From Thermoleophilia bacterium (GTDB lineage Bacteria; Actinomycetota; Thermoleophilia; Gaiellales; Gaiellaceae): a stretch of DNA of 13,402 nt. Numbering within the stretch: position 1 is the stretch's first letter; each line of letters opens with the position of its first letter. The notes under the pieces were generated by a model. It ran no database searches. It was not told where the DNA came from and worked only from the letters and a program-made list of their open reading frames with translations. The stretch lies in assembly GCA_014534155.1 (NCBI GenBank), contig JACVSB010000021.1:1-13402 (forward strand), written 5' to 3'. A program made the position numbers and the translations under genes. Below, piece by piece: positions 1 to 6,134 of the stretch.

Positions 1-316
1 CGAGGCCCGGCGTGCAGAAGCCGCACTGGACGGCTCCCGCGTCGACGAACGCCCGCTGCACGCGGTGGAGCTCGTCGCCGTCTGCCAGCCCTTCGACCGT
101 CGTCACGTCGTGGCCGTCGGCCTGCGCCGCGAGGACGAGACAGGCGCAGACGAGCACGCCGTCCATGAGGACGGAGCAGGAGCCGCACTCCCCCTGCTCG
201 CAGGCGTTCTTCGAGCCGGGCAGCCCGAGGCGCTCGCGCAGCGCGAAGAGGAGGCTCTCGCCGCCCCAGACGTCGGCCTCCCGCCGCTCGCCGTTCACGG
301 TCACCGTGACCCTCAT
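1..316 (-). CDS. Xanthine dehydrogenase [2Fe-2S] iron-sulfur subunit, partial (C-terminus off the left edge)
   Basis: Small electron-transfer subunit of a xanthine dehydrogenase-type molybdenum hydroxylase. It passes electrons from the Mo cofactor through two [2Fe-2S] clusters to the FAD subunit, in the cytoplasm. The visible 105 residues start MRVTVTVNGERREADV. The plant-ferredoxin cluster ligands are Cys39, Cys44, Cys47 (CEQGECGSC) and Cys59. The second, all-helical cluster domain begins with QCGFCTPG (Cys98, Cys101) and is cut by the window edge; the family is usually about 150-170 aa. The ATG lies inside the stop of the FAD-subunit gene (ATGA, 4-nt overlap), so translation is probably coupled. 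The molybdopterin subunit is expected next, beyond position 1. The family is certain. The substrate xanthine is inferred from the purine-catabolic neighbours; CO dehydrogenase-like small subunits share the fold. Confidence 0.93.
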   Translation of the reverse strand, partial: MRVTVTVNGERREADVWGGESLLFALRERLGLPGSKNACEQGECGSCSVLMDGVLVCACLVLAAQADGHDVTTVEGLADGDELHRVQRAFVDAGAVQCGFCTPGL

Positions 317-1101
317 CCGGCGCACCGCTCGAGCGCCCGCGCCGTGAGTACGCGGAGACTATGCCGGCGGTAGGCCGCGCTCCCACGCACGTCGTCGATC
401 GGCTTCGAGGCCGCGGCCACGCGCTCCGGGAGGTCCTCCGCCTCGTCGAGCGGCGCCTCCACGACCTTGGGGATAGGCCCGGCCGATCCATACGCGGCCC
501 GTACCCGTCCGCGCTCGCGGTCGACGGCGAGGGCAAGCGAGGCAACCGCGATCACCATCGCGTTTCGAGGCCCGATCTTCATGAACGTCTGCCGCGTGCC
601 GGAGGGCCGGACGCGGACGGCGAGGATGAGCTCGTCGTCGGCCAGCGCGTTTCGCTTCGGGCCGGTCAGGAACTCGTTCAGCGGTACCCGCCGCTCGCCC
701 CGCCGGTTCGCCAGCTCGACCTCCGCCTCCTCGACGAGAAGCGGCGGGAGCGCGTCGCCCGCGGGCGAGGCCGTCCCCAGGTTTCCGCCCACCGTTCCGC
801 GGTTTTGGATCTGCGGCGAGCCGACGGTGCGCGCGGCCTCCGCGAGCGCGGGGAGCGCGTCCGCGAGCTCGCGACGGCACTCGGAATAGGTGAGTGCTGC
901 CCCGAGGCGGATCACGCCGTCCTCGCGGGACCAGCCCCGAAGCTCCGCCACCTCGTTCAGGTTGAGGAGCGCGCGCGGCCGCGAGCGGTCGAAGTTGAGC
1001 TCGACCATCACGTCCGTTCCCCCCGCGATCGGCCAGGCGCCGGGCTCCTCCGAGCGCAGCCGGAGCGCCTCGTCCAGCGTGCGCGGCGTCAGGACGTCCA
1101 C
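313..1101 (-). CDS. Xanthine dehydrogenase FAD-binding subunit (subunit M type)
   Basis: FAD-binding subunit of a molybdenum hydroxylase that accepts electrons from the [2Fe-2S] subunit and reduces NAD+ or another acceptor. Its 262 aa are close to the usual size for a separate medium subunit. The first FAD phosphate-binding motif is IAGGTDVMV at residues 25-33. The second is QNRGTVGGNLGTASPAGD at about 99-116. The C-terminal CO-dehydrogenase flavoprotein-like domain runs from about 160 to the end. The start is GTG (VDVLTPRTLDEA), chosen because the protein begins where the family begins and because TACCCT (reverse complement of 1109-1114) ends 7 nt upstream, with no Shine-Dalgarno sequence. 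It is first in a minus-strand operon with the [2Fe-2S] gene and divergent from the 8-oxoguanine deaminase gene 29 bp away. Xanthine as substrate is inferred from context. Confidence 0.92.
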   Translation of the reverse strand: MDVLTPRTLDEALRLRSEEPGAWPIAGGTDVMVELNFDRSRPRALLNLNEVAELRGWSREDGVIRLGAALTYSECRRELADALPALAEAARTVGSPQIQNRGTVGGNLGTASPAGDALPPLLVEEAEVELANRRGERRVPLNEFLTGPKRNALADDELILAVRVRPSGTRQTFMKIGPRNAMVIAVASLALAVDRERGRVRAAYGSAGPIPKVVEAPLDEAEDLPERVAAASKPIDDVRGSAAYRRHSLRVLTARALERCAG

Positions 1102-1108
1102 CTGGGCA

Positions 1109-1114
1109 AGGGTA
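1109..1114 (-). promoter_or_regulatory. Putative leaderless -10 element for the xanthine dehydrogenase operon
   Basis: Read on the minus strand, TACCCT fits TANNNT and lies 7 nt before the GTG at 1101, so a transcript could begin at or next to the start codon. No convincing -35 or Shine-Dalgarno sequence is visible. The same hexamer stands before mqnD. It is adjacent to the opposite-strand element at 1116-1121. Confidence 0.5.
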
Positions 1115-1115
1115 G

Positions 1116-1121
1116 TACGTT
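1116..1121 (+). promoter_or_regulatory. Putative leaderless -10 element for the 8-oxoguanine deaminase operon
   Basis: TACGTT fits TANNNT and ends 9 nt before the GTG at 1131. There is no Shine-Dalgarno sequence in the 29-bp divergent gap. With the element at 1109-1114 it forms a back-to-back promoter pair, so a protein bound here could control both directions. Confidence 0.45.
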
Positions 1122-1130
1122 ACGCCGGCG

Positions 1131-2465
1131 GTGAGCTCGCTCCTCTTCCGGAACGGCTACGTCGTCACGATGGACGACGCGGGCACCGAGCTCGCGGCCG
1201 GCTGGCTCCTCGCGCGCGACGGGCTCGTCGAAGCGGTGGGGAGCGGAGCGGCGCCGGAGGCCGACGAGAGCGTCGACCTCGGCGGCGCGCTCGTCACGCC
1301 CGGCCTGGTCAACACGCACCACCACCTGTACCAGACGCTGACGCGGGCGCGGGCTCAGGAGGCCGACCTCTTCACCTGGCTGCAGGCGCTCTATCCGATC
1401 TGGGGCCGGATCGACGCCGAGTCCGAGTACGCGGCCGCGCGCTGCGGGCTGGCGGAGCTCGCGCTCTCGGGCTGCTCCACGGTCTTCGACCACCACTACG
1501 TCTTCCCGCCCGGGCGGACGGGGCTCGTCGAGGCCGAGGTCGAGGCCGCACGGGAGCTCGGCGTCCGGATCGTGGCTGCCCGGGGCTCGATGGACCTGGG
1601 CGCCTCCGAGGGCGGGCTCCCGCCCGACGACCTCGTGGAGGCGACGGACGACGCGCTCGCCGAGACCGAGCGCCTCTCCTCGTTGCACGAGCCCGAGCCC
1701 GGCGCCCGCATCCAGATCGCCGCCGCACCCTGCTCGCCCTTCTCCGTCACGTCGCGTCTCCTGGAGGAGACTGCCGAGCTCGCGCGTCGGCTCGGCCTGC
1801 GCCTGCACACCCACCTGGCGGAAACGGTCGAGGAGGACGCGTACTGCCGGGAGACCTTCGGCTGCCGCCCGGTCGAGTACCTCGAGCGCGTCGGCTGGCT
1901 CTCGGGCGACGTCTGGTGCGCCCACTGCGTCCATCTGGGCGACGACGACGTGCGGGCGTTCGCGCGCGCCGGTACGGGCGTTGCCCACTGCCCCACCTCG
2001 AACCTCCGCCTGGGCGCGGGTGCGGCGCCCGTCCGCGCGCTCCTGGACGCGGGCGTCGCGGTCGGCCTCGGGGTGGACGGGTCGGCCTCTAACGAGCGCG
2101 GCGACCTCGTGCTCGAGGTGAAGCAGGCGCTCCTCGTCGCGCGGGGGCACGGGGGCCCGGCAGCCCTGACGGCGCGCGAGGCGCTCCGGCTCGGGACGCG
2201 CGGCGGCGCCGCGGTTCTCGCCCGCGACGACATCGGCTCGCTCCAGCCGGGGAAGTGCGCCGACGTCGCGGTCTGGCGCACCGACGGCCTCGAGTTCGGA
2301 GGTGCCGACGACCCGGTCGCGGGCCTCGTCCTCTCCGCCCCGCACGGGGTCGAGCGGCTCTACGTCGGGGGCGAGGCGGTCGTCCTCGACGGGCGCCTCG
2401 TCAGCGCCGACGAGGAGGAGATCGCGCGTGAGCACCGGCGTGCCGCCGCGAGGTTCGCCCAATGA
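1131..2465 (+). CDS. 8-oxoguanine deaminase-type amidohydrolase
   Basis: Metal-dependent amidohydrolase that probably deaminates 8-oxoguanine to urate; guanine or a related aminopurine is the main alternative. The 444 aa include an N-terminal composite beta domain, a TIM barrel and the C-terminal return of the beta domain. Visible metal and catalytic residues are His63/His65 in NTHHHLYQTLTRA, His228 and Glu231 in LHTHLAE, His265 or His268 in CAHCVHL, and Asp316 in GLGVDGSASN. The stretch NTHHHLYQTL followed by LFTWLQALYPIW is typical of the 8-oxoguanine deaminase/AtzB-like branch rather than of classic GuaD; this was judged from memory, without a search. The GTG start is supported by TACGTT 9 nt upstream. 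It overlaps the next gene by ATGA, so it leads an operon with HIU hydrolase and OHCU decarboxylase. That context supports a urate-producing role. Confidence 0.85.
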   Translation: MSSLLFRNGYVVTMDDAGTELAAGWLLARDGLVEAVGSGAAPEADESVDLGGALVTPGLVNTHHHLYQTLTRARAQEADLFTWLQALYPIWGRIDAESEYAAARCGLAELALSGCSTVFDHHYVFPPGRTGLVEAEVEAARELGVRIVAARGSMDLGASEGGLPPDDLVEATDDALAETERLSSLHEPEPGARIQIAAAPCSPFSVTSRLLEETAELARRLGLRLHTHLAETVEEDAYCRETFGCRPVEYLERVGWLSGDVWCAHCVHLGDDDVRAFARAGTGVAHCPTSNLRLGAGAAPVRALLDAGVAVGLGVDGSASNERGDLVLEVKQALLVARGHGGPAALTAREALRLGTRGGAAVLARDDIGSLQPGKCADVAVWRTDGLEFGGADDPVAGLVLSAPHGVERLYVGGEAVVLDGRLVSADEEEIAREHRRAAARFAQ

Positions 2466-2755
2466 GCGCGTCCCTCTCCACGCACGTCCTGGACACGGCG
2501 CGCGGGCGGCCGGCGGCAGGAGTCGCCGTCGAGGTCCTGCGCGGCGACGCTCCCGTCGCCGCAGCCGAGACGGACGACGACGGGCGGATCTCGCCGCTCG
2601 CCGAAGGCCTCCCGGCGGGACGCTACCGCGTCGTCTTCCGGCCGCCCTCCGAGTTCTTCCTCCGCGTCGAGGTCGAGGTCGAGCTCGGGGAGGGCCACTA
2701 CCACGTCCCGCTCCTCGTCTCGCCCTTCGGGTGCACGACATACCGCGGCAGCTGA
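2462..2755 (+). CDS. 5-hydroxyisourate hydrolase (transthyretin-like protein)
   Basis: Hydrolyses 5-hydroxyisourate, the product of urate oxidase, to OHCU. At 97 aa it is shorter than the usual 105-117 aa form. Family signatures are LSTHVLDTARGRPA at residues 5-18 (active-site His8), Arg42 in DDDGRISPL, HYHVPLLVSPFG at 79-90 (His81) and the C-terminal YRGS tetrapeptide at 94-97. No signal peptide is seen, so it should be cytosolic. The missing residues fall between about 58 and 78, where longer family members carry an extra strand/loop. The ATG sits in the stop of the deaminase gene (ATGA) without a Shine-Dalgarno sequence, pointing to coupled translation. Its end overlaps the next gene by 25 nt. 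Confidence 0.95.
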   Translation: MSASLSTHVLDTARGRPAAGVAVEVLRGDAPVAAAETDDDGRISPLAEGLPAGRYRVVFRPPSEFFLRVEVEVELGEGHYHVPLLVSPFGCTTYRGS

Positions 2756-3180
2756 CGGTCGGCGAGCTCGCGGAGCTCTTCGGCGGGCGGACCCGGTTCG
2801 TGGAGCGGCTCGCGGAGCGGGCCGACCCGCTGCGAGAAGCGCGGGCGCTCCTCGCGGAGCTGTCCGAGGAGGAGCAGGTCGAGGCCCTTGACGCCCACCC
2901 GCGGATCGGGGAGCGAGGCGTGACGGGCCGCTCGGCCGTGGAACAGGGAGGCGACGAGGATCGCGAGGTAATGGCGCGCCTGGCCGCTCTGAACCGGGCC
3001 TACGAGGAGCGGTTCGGCTTCCGCTTCCTCGTCTTCGTGAACCGCAGGCCCCGCGCGGCGATCGTCCCCGTGCTCGAGGAGAGGCTCGGCCGCAGCCGCC
3101 AGGAGGAGCTCGAGACCGCGCTGGACGAGCTCGTGGCGATCGCGCACGACCGCGCTAGGGCGTCTTCGCCCCCTGCCTGA
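2731..3180 (+). CDS. 2-oxo-4-hydroxy-4-carboxy-5-ureidoimidazoline (OHCU) decarboxylase
   Basis: Decarboxylates OHCU to S-allantoin, the last step of the urate-to-allantoin route. The all-helical protein has 149 aa from a GTG at 2731, slightly below the usual 160-170. Diagnostic residues are His56 in DAHPRIGER (the proposed catalytic His of the family), SAVEQGG at about 68-74 (Glu71, Gln72) and the C-terminal NRAYEERFGFRFLVFVNRRP block. GTG 2731 is chosen because it is the only usable start that keeps the N-terminal helix (TVGELAELFGG). It lies inside the HIU hydrolase gene, giving a 25-nt overlap that fits translational coupling. The last 26 nt overlap the 3' end of the convergent puuD gene, so the two mRNAs are complementary there. 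The family call is firm; the start is moderately sure. Confidence 0.92.
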   Translation: MHDIPRQLTVGELAELFGGRTRFVERLAERADPLREARALLAELSEEEQVEALDAHPRIGERGVTGRSAVEQGGDEDREVMARLAALNRAYEERFGFRFLVFVNRRPRAAIVPVLEERLGRSRQEELETALDELVAIAHDRARASSPPA

Positions 3181-4345
3181 TCCAGGCGAGCAGGAGCTCG
3201 CGCTCGCGGAACGTCATGTCCGTCACGTTCCCCGGCGGCATCGCGCGGGACTCGACCTGGCGGCGAATCGCCTGGGCATGGCCCGCGATCTCGTCGGGGT
3301 TGTCGAAACGGACGCCCTGCGGCGCGCTGGGGACGAGCTCGGGCGTCTGGGAATGGCAGGCCGCACAGCGGCGCTCGACCACCCGCTGGACGTCGGTGAA
3401 GGCGACGGGACCGGCGCGCGCCTCGGCGCCTCCGTCCCCGTCCCCCGGCTGGATTGCGAACGCGAGCGCGAGGATGGCGAGCGCCGCTGTCGCGGGAATC
3501 CACCAGACGTCTCGGCCGCGGTGGCGCAGGTTGAAGAAGTGGCGGATCCAGGCGCCGATCGCCATCAGCGCCACAAGGACGAGCCAGGCGTGCCGGTGGC
3601 CGTACGCGACGGGGAAGTGGTTCGAGATCATCGCCACGACGACGGGGAGCGTGAAGTAGTTGTTGTGCACGGACCGCTGCTTCGCGCGAAAGCCCGGGGT
3701 GGGATCGGGCTCCCGGCCCCCCTCCTTCGCGCGCACGAGCTCGCGATGGGCGGGAATGATGACCCGGAAGACGTTTCCGGCCATGATGGTTCCGAGCATC
3801 GCGCCGACCTGGAGGTACGCCGCCCGGCCGCTGAAGAGGTGCGAGGCGCCGTAGGCGGCGGCGACGACGAGGGCGCCGACGACCGCGGCGAGAAGCAGCT
3901 CGCTGCGCCCGAGCAGGCGGCAGAGGAGGTCGTACACGACCCAGGAAGCCGCGAGGAGTCCGATGCTGGCGGTGACCGCGATGCCGGGCGAGATGTCGGC
4001 CACGGCCGGGTCGATCATGAGCTGGCGGGCGTTCACGTAGTAGAGAACGACGAAGAGCGCGAACCCGGAGAGCCAGGTCGTGTACGCCTCCCACTTCACC
4101 CAGTGCAGAGGCTCGGGGAGCGTCGGGGGTGCCACGCGGTACTTCTGCGTGTGGTAGAAGCCTCCGCCGTGCACCGCCCAGAACTCGCCGCCGACCCCGC
4201 GCTCGGCATCCTCGCTGCGCTTCGGGGGGCGAAGCTGCAGATCGAGGTAGATGAACCAGAAGGACGCGCCGATCCACGCGATCCCCGCGACGACGTGGAG
4301 CCACCGCAGGAGCAGGTTGAGCCAGTCGTTCAGGTACGGATCCAT
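3155..4345 (-). CDS. puuD: PuuD-type membrane urate oxidase with C-terminal cytochrome c domain
   Basis: Integral membrane urate hydroxylase that oxidises urate to 5-hydroxyisourate and is expected to pass electrons to the respiratory chain through its own heme instead of producing H2O2. The 396 aa contain an N-terminal urate oxidase domain (about 1-300) with some eight hydrophobic segments: about 10-35, 87-105, 119-141, 149-168, 176-198, 230-245, 252-275 and 281-299. A Gly/Asp/Ala-rich linker (about 300-312) leads to a cytochrome c domain with CAACH at 327-331 and a candidate axial Met369 in RAMPPGN. RWLHVVAGIAWIGASFWF and GEFWAVHGGGFYHTQKY are typical of the family. ATG 4345 has TAAGCT 9 nt upstream. 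It is divergent from the DUF3830 gene and convergent with the OHCU decarboxylase gene. No soluble uricase is visible, so this is the likely urate-oxidising enzyme here. Confidence 0.93.
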   Translation of the reverse strand: MDPYLNDWLNLLLRWLHVVAGIAWIGASFWFIYLDLQLRPPKRSEDAERGVGGEFWAVHGGGFYHTQKYRVAPPTLPEPLHWVKWEAYTTWLSGFALFVVLYYVNARQLMIDPAVADISPGIAVTASIGLLAASWVVYDLLCRLLGRSELLLAAVVGALVVAAAYGASHLFSGRAAYLQVGAMLGTIMAGNVFRVIIPAHRELVRAKEGGREPDPTPGFRAKQRSVHNNYFTLPVVVAMISNHFPVAYGHRHAWLVLVALMAIGAWIRHFFNLRHRGRDVWWIPATAALAILALAFAIQPGDGDGGAEARAGPVAFTDVQRVVERRCAACHSQTPELVPSAPQGVRFDNPDEIAGHAQAIRRQVESRAMPPGNVTDMTFRERELLLAWIRQGAKTP

Positions 4346-4354
4346 CTCGCGCCG

Positions 4355-4360
4355 AGCTTA
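4355..4360 (-). promoter_or_regulatory. Putative leaderless -10 element for puuD
   Basis: TAAGCT on the minus strand ends 9 nt before the puuD ATG (4345). There is no Shine-Dalgarno sequence in the short leader. It is one half of a divergent promoter pair in the 53-bp gap shared with the DUF3830 gene. Confidence 0.45.
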
Positions 4361-4384
4361 CGGCCGGCGTGCGCGCGCGTCGAT

Positions 4385-4390
4385 TAGGGT
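4385..4390 (+). promoter_or_regulatory. Putative leaderless -10 element for the DUF3830 gene
   Basis: TAGGGT ends 8 nt before the GTG at 4399, with no Shine-Dalgarno sequence. It also decides the start codon: a DUF3830 protein beginning VLEIAAGPFTF fits better than the ATG at 4369, which lies upstream of this element. Confidence 0.45.
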
Positions 4391-4398
4391 CTGCGCCC

Positions 4399-4806
4399 GT
4401 GCTCGAGATCGCCGCCGGCCCGTTCACGTTCCACGCGCGGCTGGAGGAGGAGTCCGCGCCGGCGACGTGCGCCGTGCTCCGGCGCCTCCTTCCGCTGGAG
4501 GGGGAGCTCCTGCAGGCCCGCTGGAGCGGCGAGTCGGCGTGGGTGCCGCTCGGCGACCTCGACGTCGGCATCGGGCCCGAGAACGCAAACTCCTATCCCG
4601 CCGCGGGCGAGCTCCTCCTCTACCCGGGCGGCCTCTCGGAGACGGAGATCCTCTTTCCGTACGGCGCGACCTGCTTCGCCTCGAAGATGGGCCAGCTCGC
4701 CGGCAACCACGTCGCGACCATCGTCGAGGGCGGCGAGAGCCTCCGCGAGCTCGGGCGCCTCGTCCTCTACGACGGCGCGCAGCCGATCCGCTTCGCCGAA
4801 CGCTGA
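4399..4806 (+). CDS. DUF3830 family protein (cyclophilin-like fold predicted)
   Basis: Soluble 135-aa protein with no signal peptide or membrane segment. The conserved blocks HARLEEESAPATCAVLRRLLP, ARWSGESAWVPLGD (40-53), NANSYPAAGELLLYPGGLSE (62-81), EILFPYG (83-89) and ASKMGQLAGNH (94-104) match my recollection of DUF3830, which is predicted to be cyclophilin-like. No biochemical function is established to my knowledge. It is transcribed divergently from puuD and ends 47 bp before the convergent M20 hydrolase gene, so it sits in the middle of a purine/ureide catabolic set. A role in handling a purine-ring product or the transport of one is inferred from position only. The GTG start rests on the TAGGGT element 8 nt upstream. 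The family assignment is fairly sure and the function unknown. Confidence 0.8.
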   Translation: MLEIAAGPFTFHARLEEESAPATCAVLRRLLPLEGELLQARWSGESAWVPLGDLDVGIGPENANSYPAAGELLLYPGGLSETEILFPYGATCFASKMGQLAGNHVATIVEGGESLRELGRLVLYDGAQPIRFAER

Positions 4807-4817
4807 CAGGGCACGAA

Positions 4818-4847
4818 GCGGGACGCGGCTCCTCCTGCCTCTCCCGC
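4818..4847. terminator. Weak candidate bidirectional hairpin between convergent genes
   Basis: A 6-bp perfect inverted repeat, GCGGGA (4818-4823) and TCCCGC (4842-4847), with an 18-nt loop lies in the 47-bp gap between the ends of the DUF3830 gene and the M20 hydrolase gene. There is no T tract on either side. The position fits termination, but such short GC stems are common in this composition. Confidence 0.2.
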
Positions 4848-4853
4848 GCCTCG

Positions 4854-6095
4854 TTACTCGCCCACCGCCTCGCGGCCGGAGGCGGTCGACGGCGGGGAAC
4901 CAGCCGAGGGAGCAGCAGCGAGGCGCGCGAGAGCGTCGGCCAGGACCTCGACGGCGAGCACGCAGTCCTCGATGCTCGAGTCCTCCTCCGGGGAGTGGCT
5001 GGCGCCACCGGCGAGGCTGCGAACGAAGAGCATCGCGCTCGGGATCCCGACGGTCGCGAGGACGCCCGCGTCGTGCCCGGCGCCGGAGCGGAGCTCGACG
5101 AGCCGGACTCCGCGTGCGGCGATCGCCGCACGAAGCGCCGAGGCGACCTCAGGCGAGAGCGAGACGGGCTCGAGAAGGCGGGTGCTCGCCTCCGGGATCG
5201 CGGCGAGGAGCCGCTCGAACGCCGCCGGGTCGGGCGCGCGCGCGTCCACGCTCATCCGTGCGAGCGCGGGAATGACGTTGACGGCGCCCGGCTCGACGTC
5301 GATCCGACCCACGGTCGCGACGGCGTCCGGGACCGCGCACGCAGCGTCGCGAACGCGGAGGATGTACTCCGCGGCCGCGCAGAGAGCATCTGCCCGCGCG
5401 CGCATTGGCGTCGTGCCCGCGTGCCCGGCCCGACCGCGAATCTCGACCTCGCCGCGGGCGACGCCGACGATGCCCGTGACCACGCCGACGGGAGCGCTCG
5501 CCTCCGCGAGGACGGGGCCCTGCTCGATGTGGCATTCGACGAACGCGCCCGGCCGGGCGGCGGGGTCGTTCGGGAAGGGGAGGAGGCTGAACCCCGCGCC
5601 CGCGACCGCCTCGCGAACGCTCGTGCCCGCGGCGTCGCGGACGTCGAGCTCCGCACCCTCGACGAGCCCGACGAGCGCACGGCTCCCGAGAAAGCCGCGG
5701 CCGAAGCGCGCGCCCTCCTCGTCGCGGAAGGCGACGACCGCAAGCGTCCGCGGCGGCTCCTTCCCACCCGCGGCGAGCTCGACCGCCTCGAGCCCTGCCA
5801 GGACGCCGAGCGCGCCGTCGAAGCGCCCTCCCCGGGGGACGGAGTCGAGATGCGACCCCGTCCAGATCTCCGGCCCGCGCGGAGAGGCGGCCAGACGGCG
5901 CCCGACGAGGTTGCCGGCCCGGTCGACCTCGACCGCGAGCCCGGCTTCCTCCATCCAGCGGCGGACCAGGTCATGGGCCTCCTGCTCCTCACGCGTCCAG
6001 GCGAGACGGTTCGCGCCGGTCCCCCCGCCGATCGCGTACAGCTCGTCGAGCCGGCGGACGAGGCGGGTTCGTCCCTCGGGTGCGAGCGTTAGCAT
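4854..6095 (-). CDS. M20-family allantoate amidohydrolase-like Zn hydrolase
   Basis: Binuclear metal amidohydrolase of the allantoate amidohydrolase / N-carbamoyl-L-amino acid hydrolase / ureidoglycine aminohydrolase-like group. Given its neighbours, allantoate hydrolysis with release of ammonia is the likeliest role. The 413 aa from ATG 6095 show the metal ligands His82 (GSHLDSV), Asp93 (FDGALGV), Glu126/Glu127 (FRDEEGARF), His189 (CHIEQGPVL) and His367 (GGASHSPEE). The dimerisation/substrate region includes GRAGHAGTTPMRARADA (221-237). The C-terminal 20 residues are a low-complexity Ala/Ser/Pro tail. The frame is open to a GTG at 6119, which would add eight residues; neither start has a Shine-Dalgarno sequence or a TANNNT at leaderless distance, so the start is uncertain. 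It diverges from the purine permease. Sequence motifs alone do not separate allantoate from N-carbamoyl amino acid substrates. Confidence 0.85.
   Translation of the reverse strand: MLTLAPEGRTRLVRRLDELYAIGGGTGANRLAWTREEQEAHDLVRRWMEEAGLAVEVDRAGNLVGRRLAASPRGPEIWTGSHLDSVPRGGRFDGALGVLAGLEAVELAAGGKEPPRTLAVVAFRDEEGARFGRGFLGSRALVGLVEGAELDVRDAAGTSVREAVAGAGFSLLPFPNDPAARPGAFVECHIEQGPVLAEASAPVGVVTGIVGVARGEVEIRGRAGHAGTTPMRARADALCAAAEYILRVRDAACAVPDAVATVGRIDVEPGAVNVIPALARMSVDARAPDPAAFERLLAAIPEASTRLLEPVSLSPEVASALRAAIAARGVRLVELRSGAGHDAGVLATVGIPSAMLFVRSLAGGASHSPEEDSSIEDCVLAVEVLADALARLAAAPSAGSPPSTASGREAVGE
6090..6095 (+). promoter_or_regulatory. Putative -10 element for the purine permease
   Basis: TAGCAT fits TANNNT. 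A start site about 7 nt downstream would give a leader of roughly 33 nt that includes the Shine-Dalgarno sequence at 6122-6128. The hexamer coincides with the minus-strand ATG (6095-6093) of the M20 hydrolase gene. No clear -35 was found. Confidence 0.35.
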
Positions 6096-6121
6096 CGCGG
6101 CACGCTCGACGCGAAGCACTG

Positions 6122-6128
6122 AAGGAGG
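6122..6128 (+). promoter_or_regulatory. Strong Shine-Dalgarno sequence of the purine permease
   Basis: AAGGAGG lies 6 nt before ATG 6135 and fixes that codon as the start over the in-frame ATG at 6144. It is the only clear Shine-Dalgarno sequence seen upstream of any gene in the window, which is otherwise dominated by leaderless-type starts. Confidence 0.8.
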
Positions 6129-6134
6129 CTCGAG

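Noticed and set aside
1089..2741. Long minus-strand open frame opposite the deaminase and HIU hydrolase genes (also similar long frames at 3000-4571, 6156-7535 and 12281-13363)
   Set aside because: They are antisense or shifted to genes with clear family motifs, their products are Arg/Gly/Ala/Pro-rich low complexity, and long empty frames are expected at this GC content.
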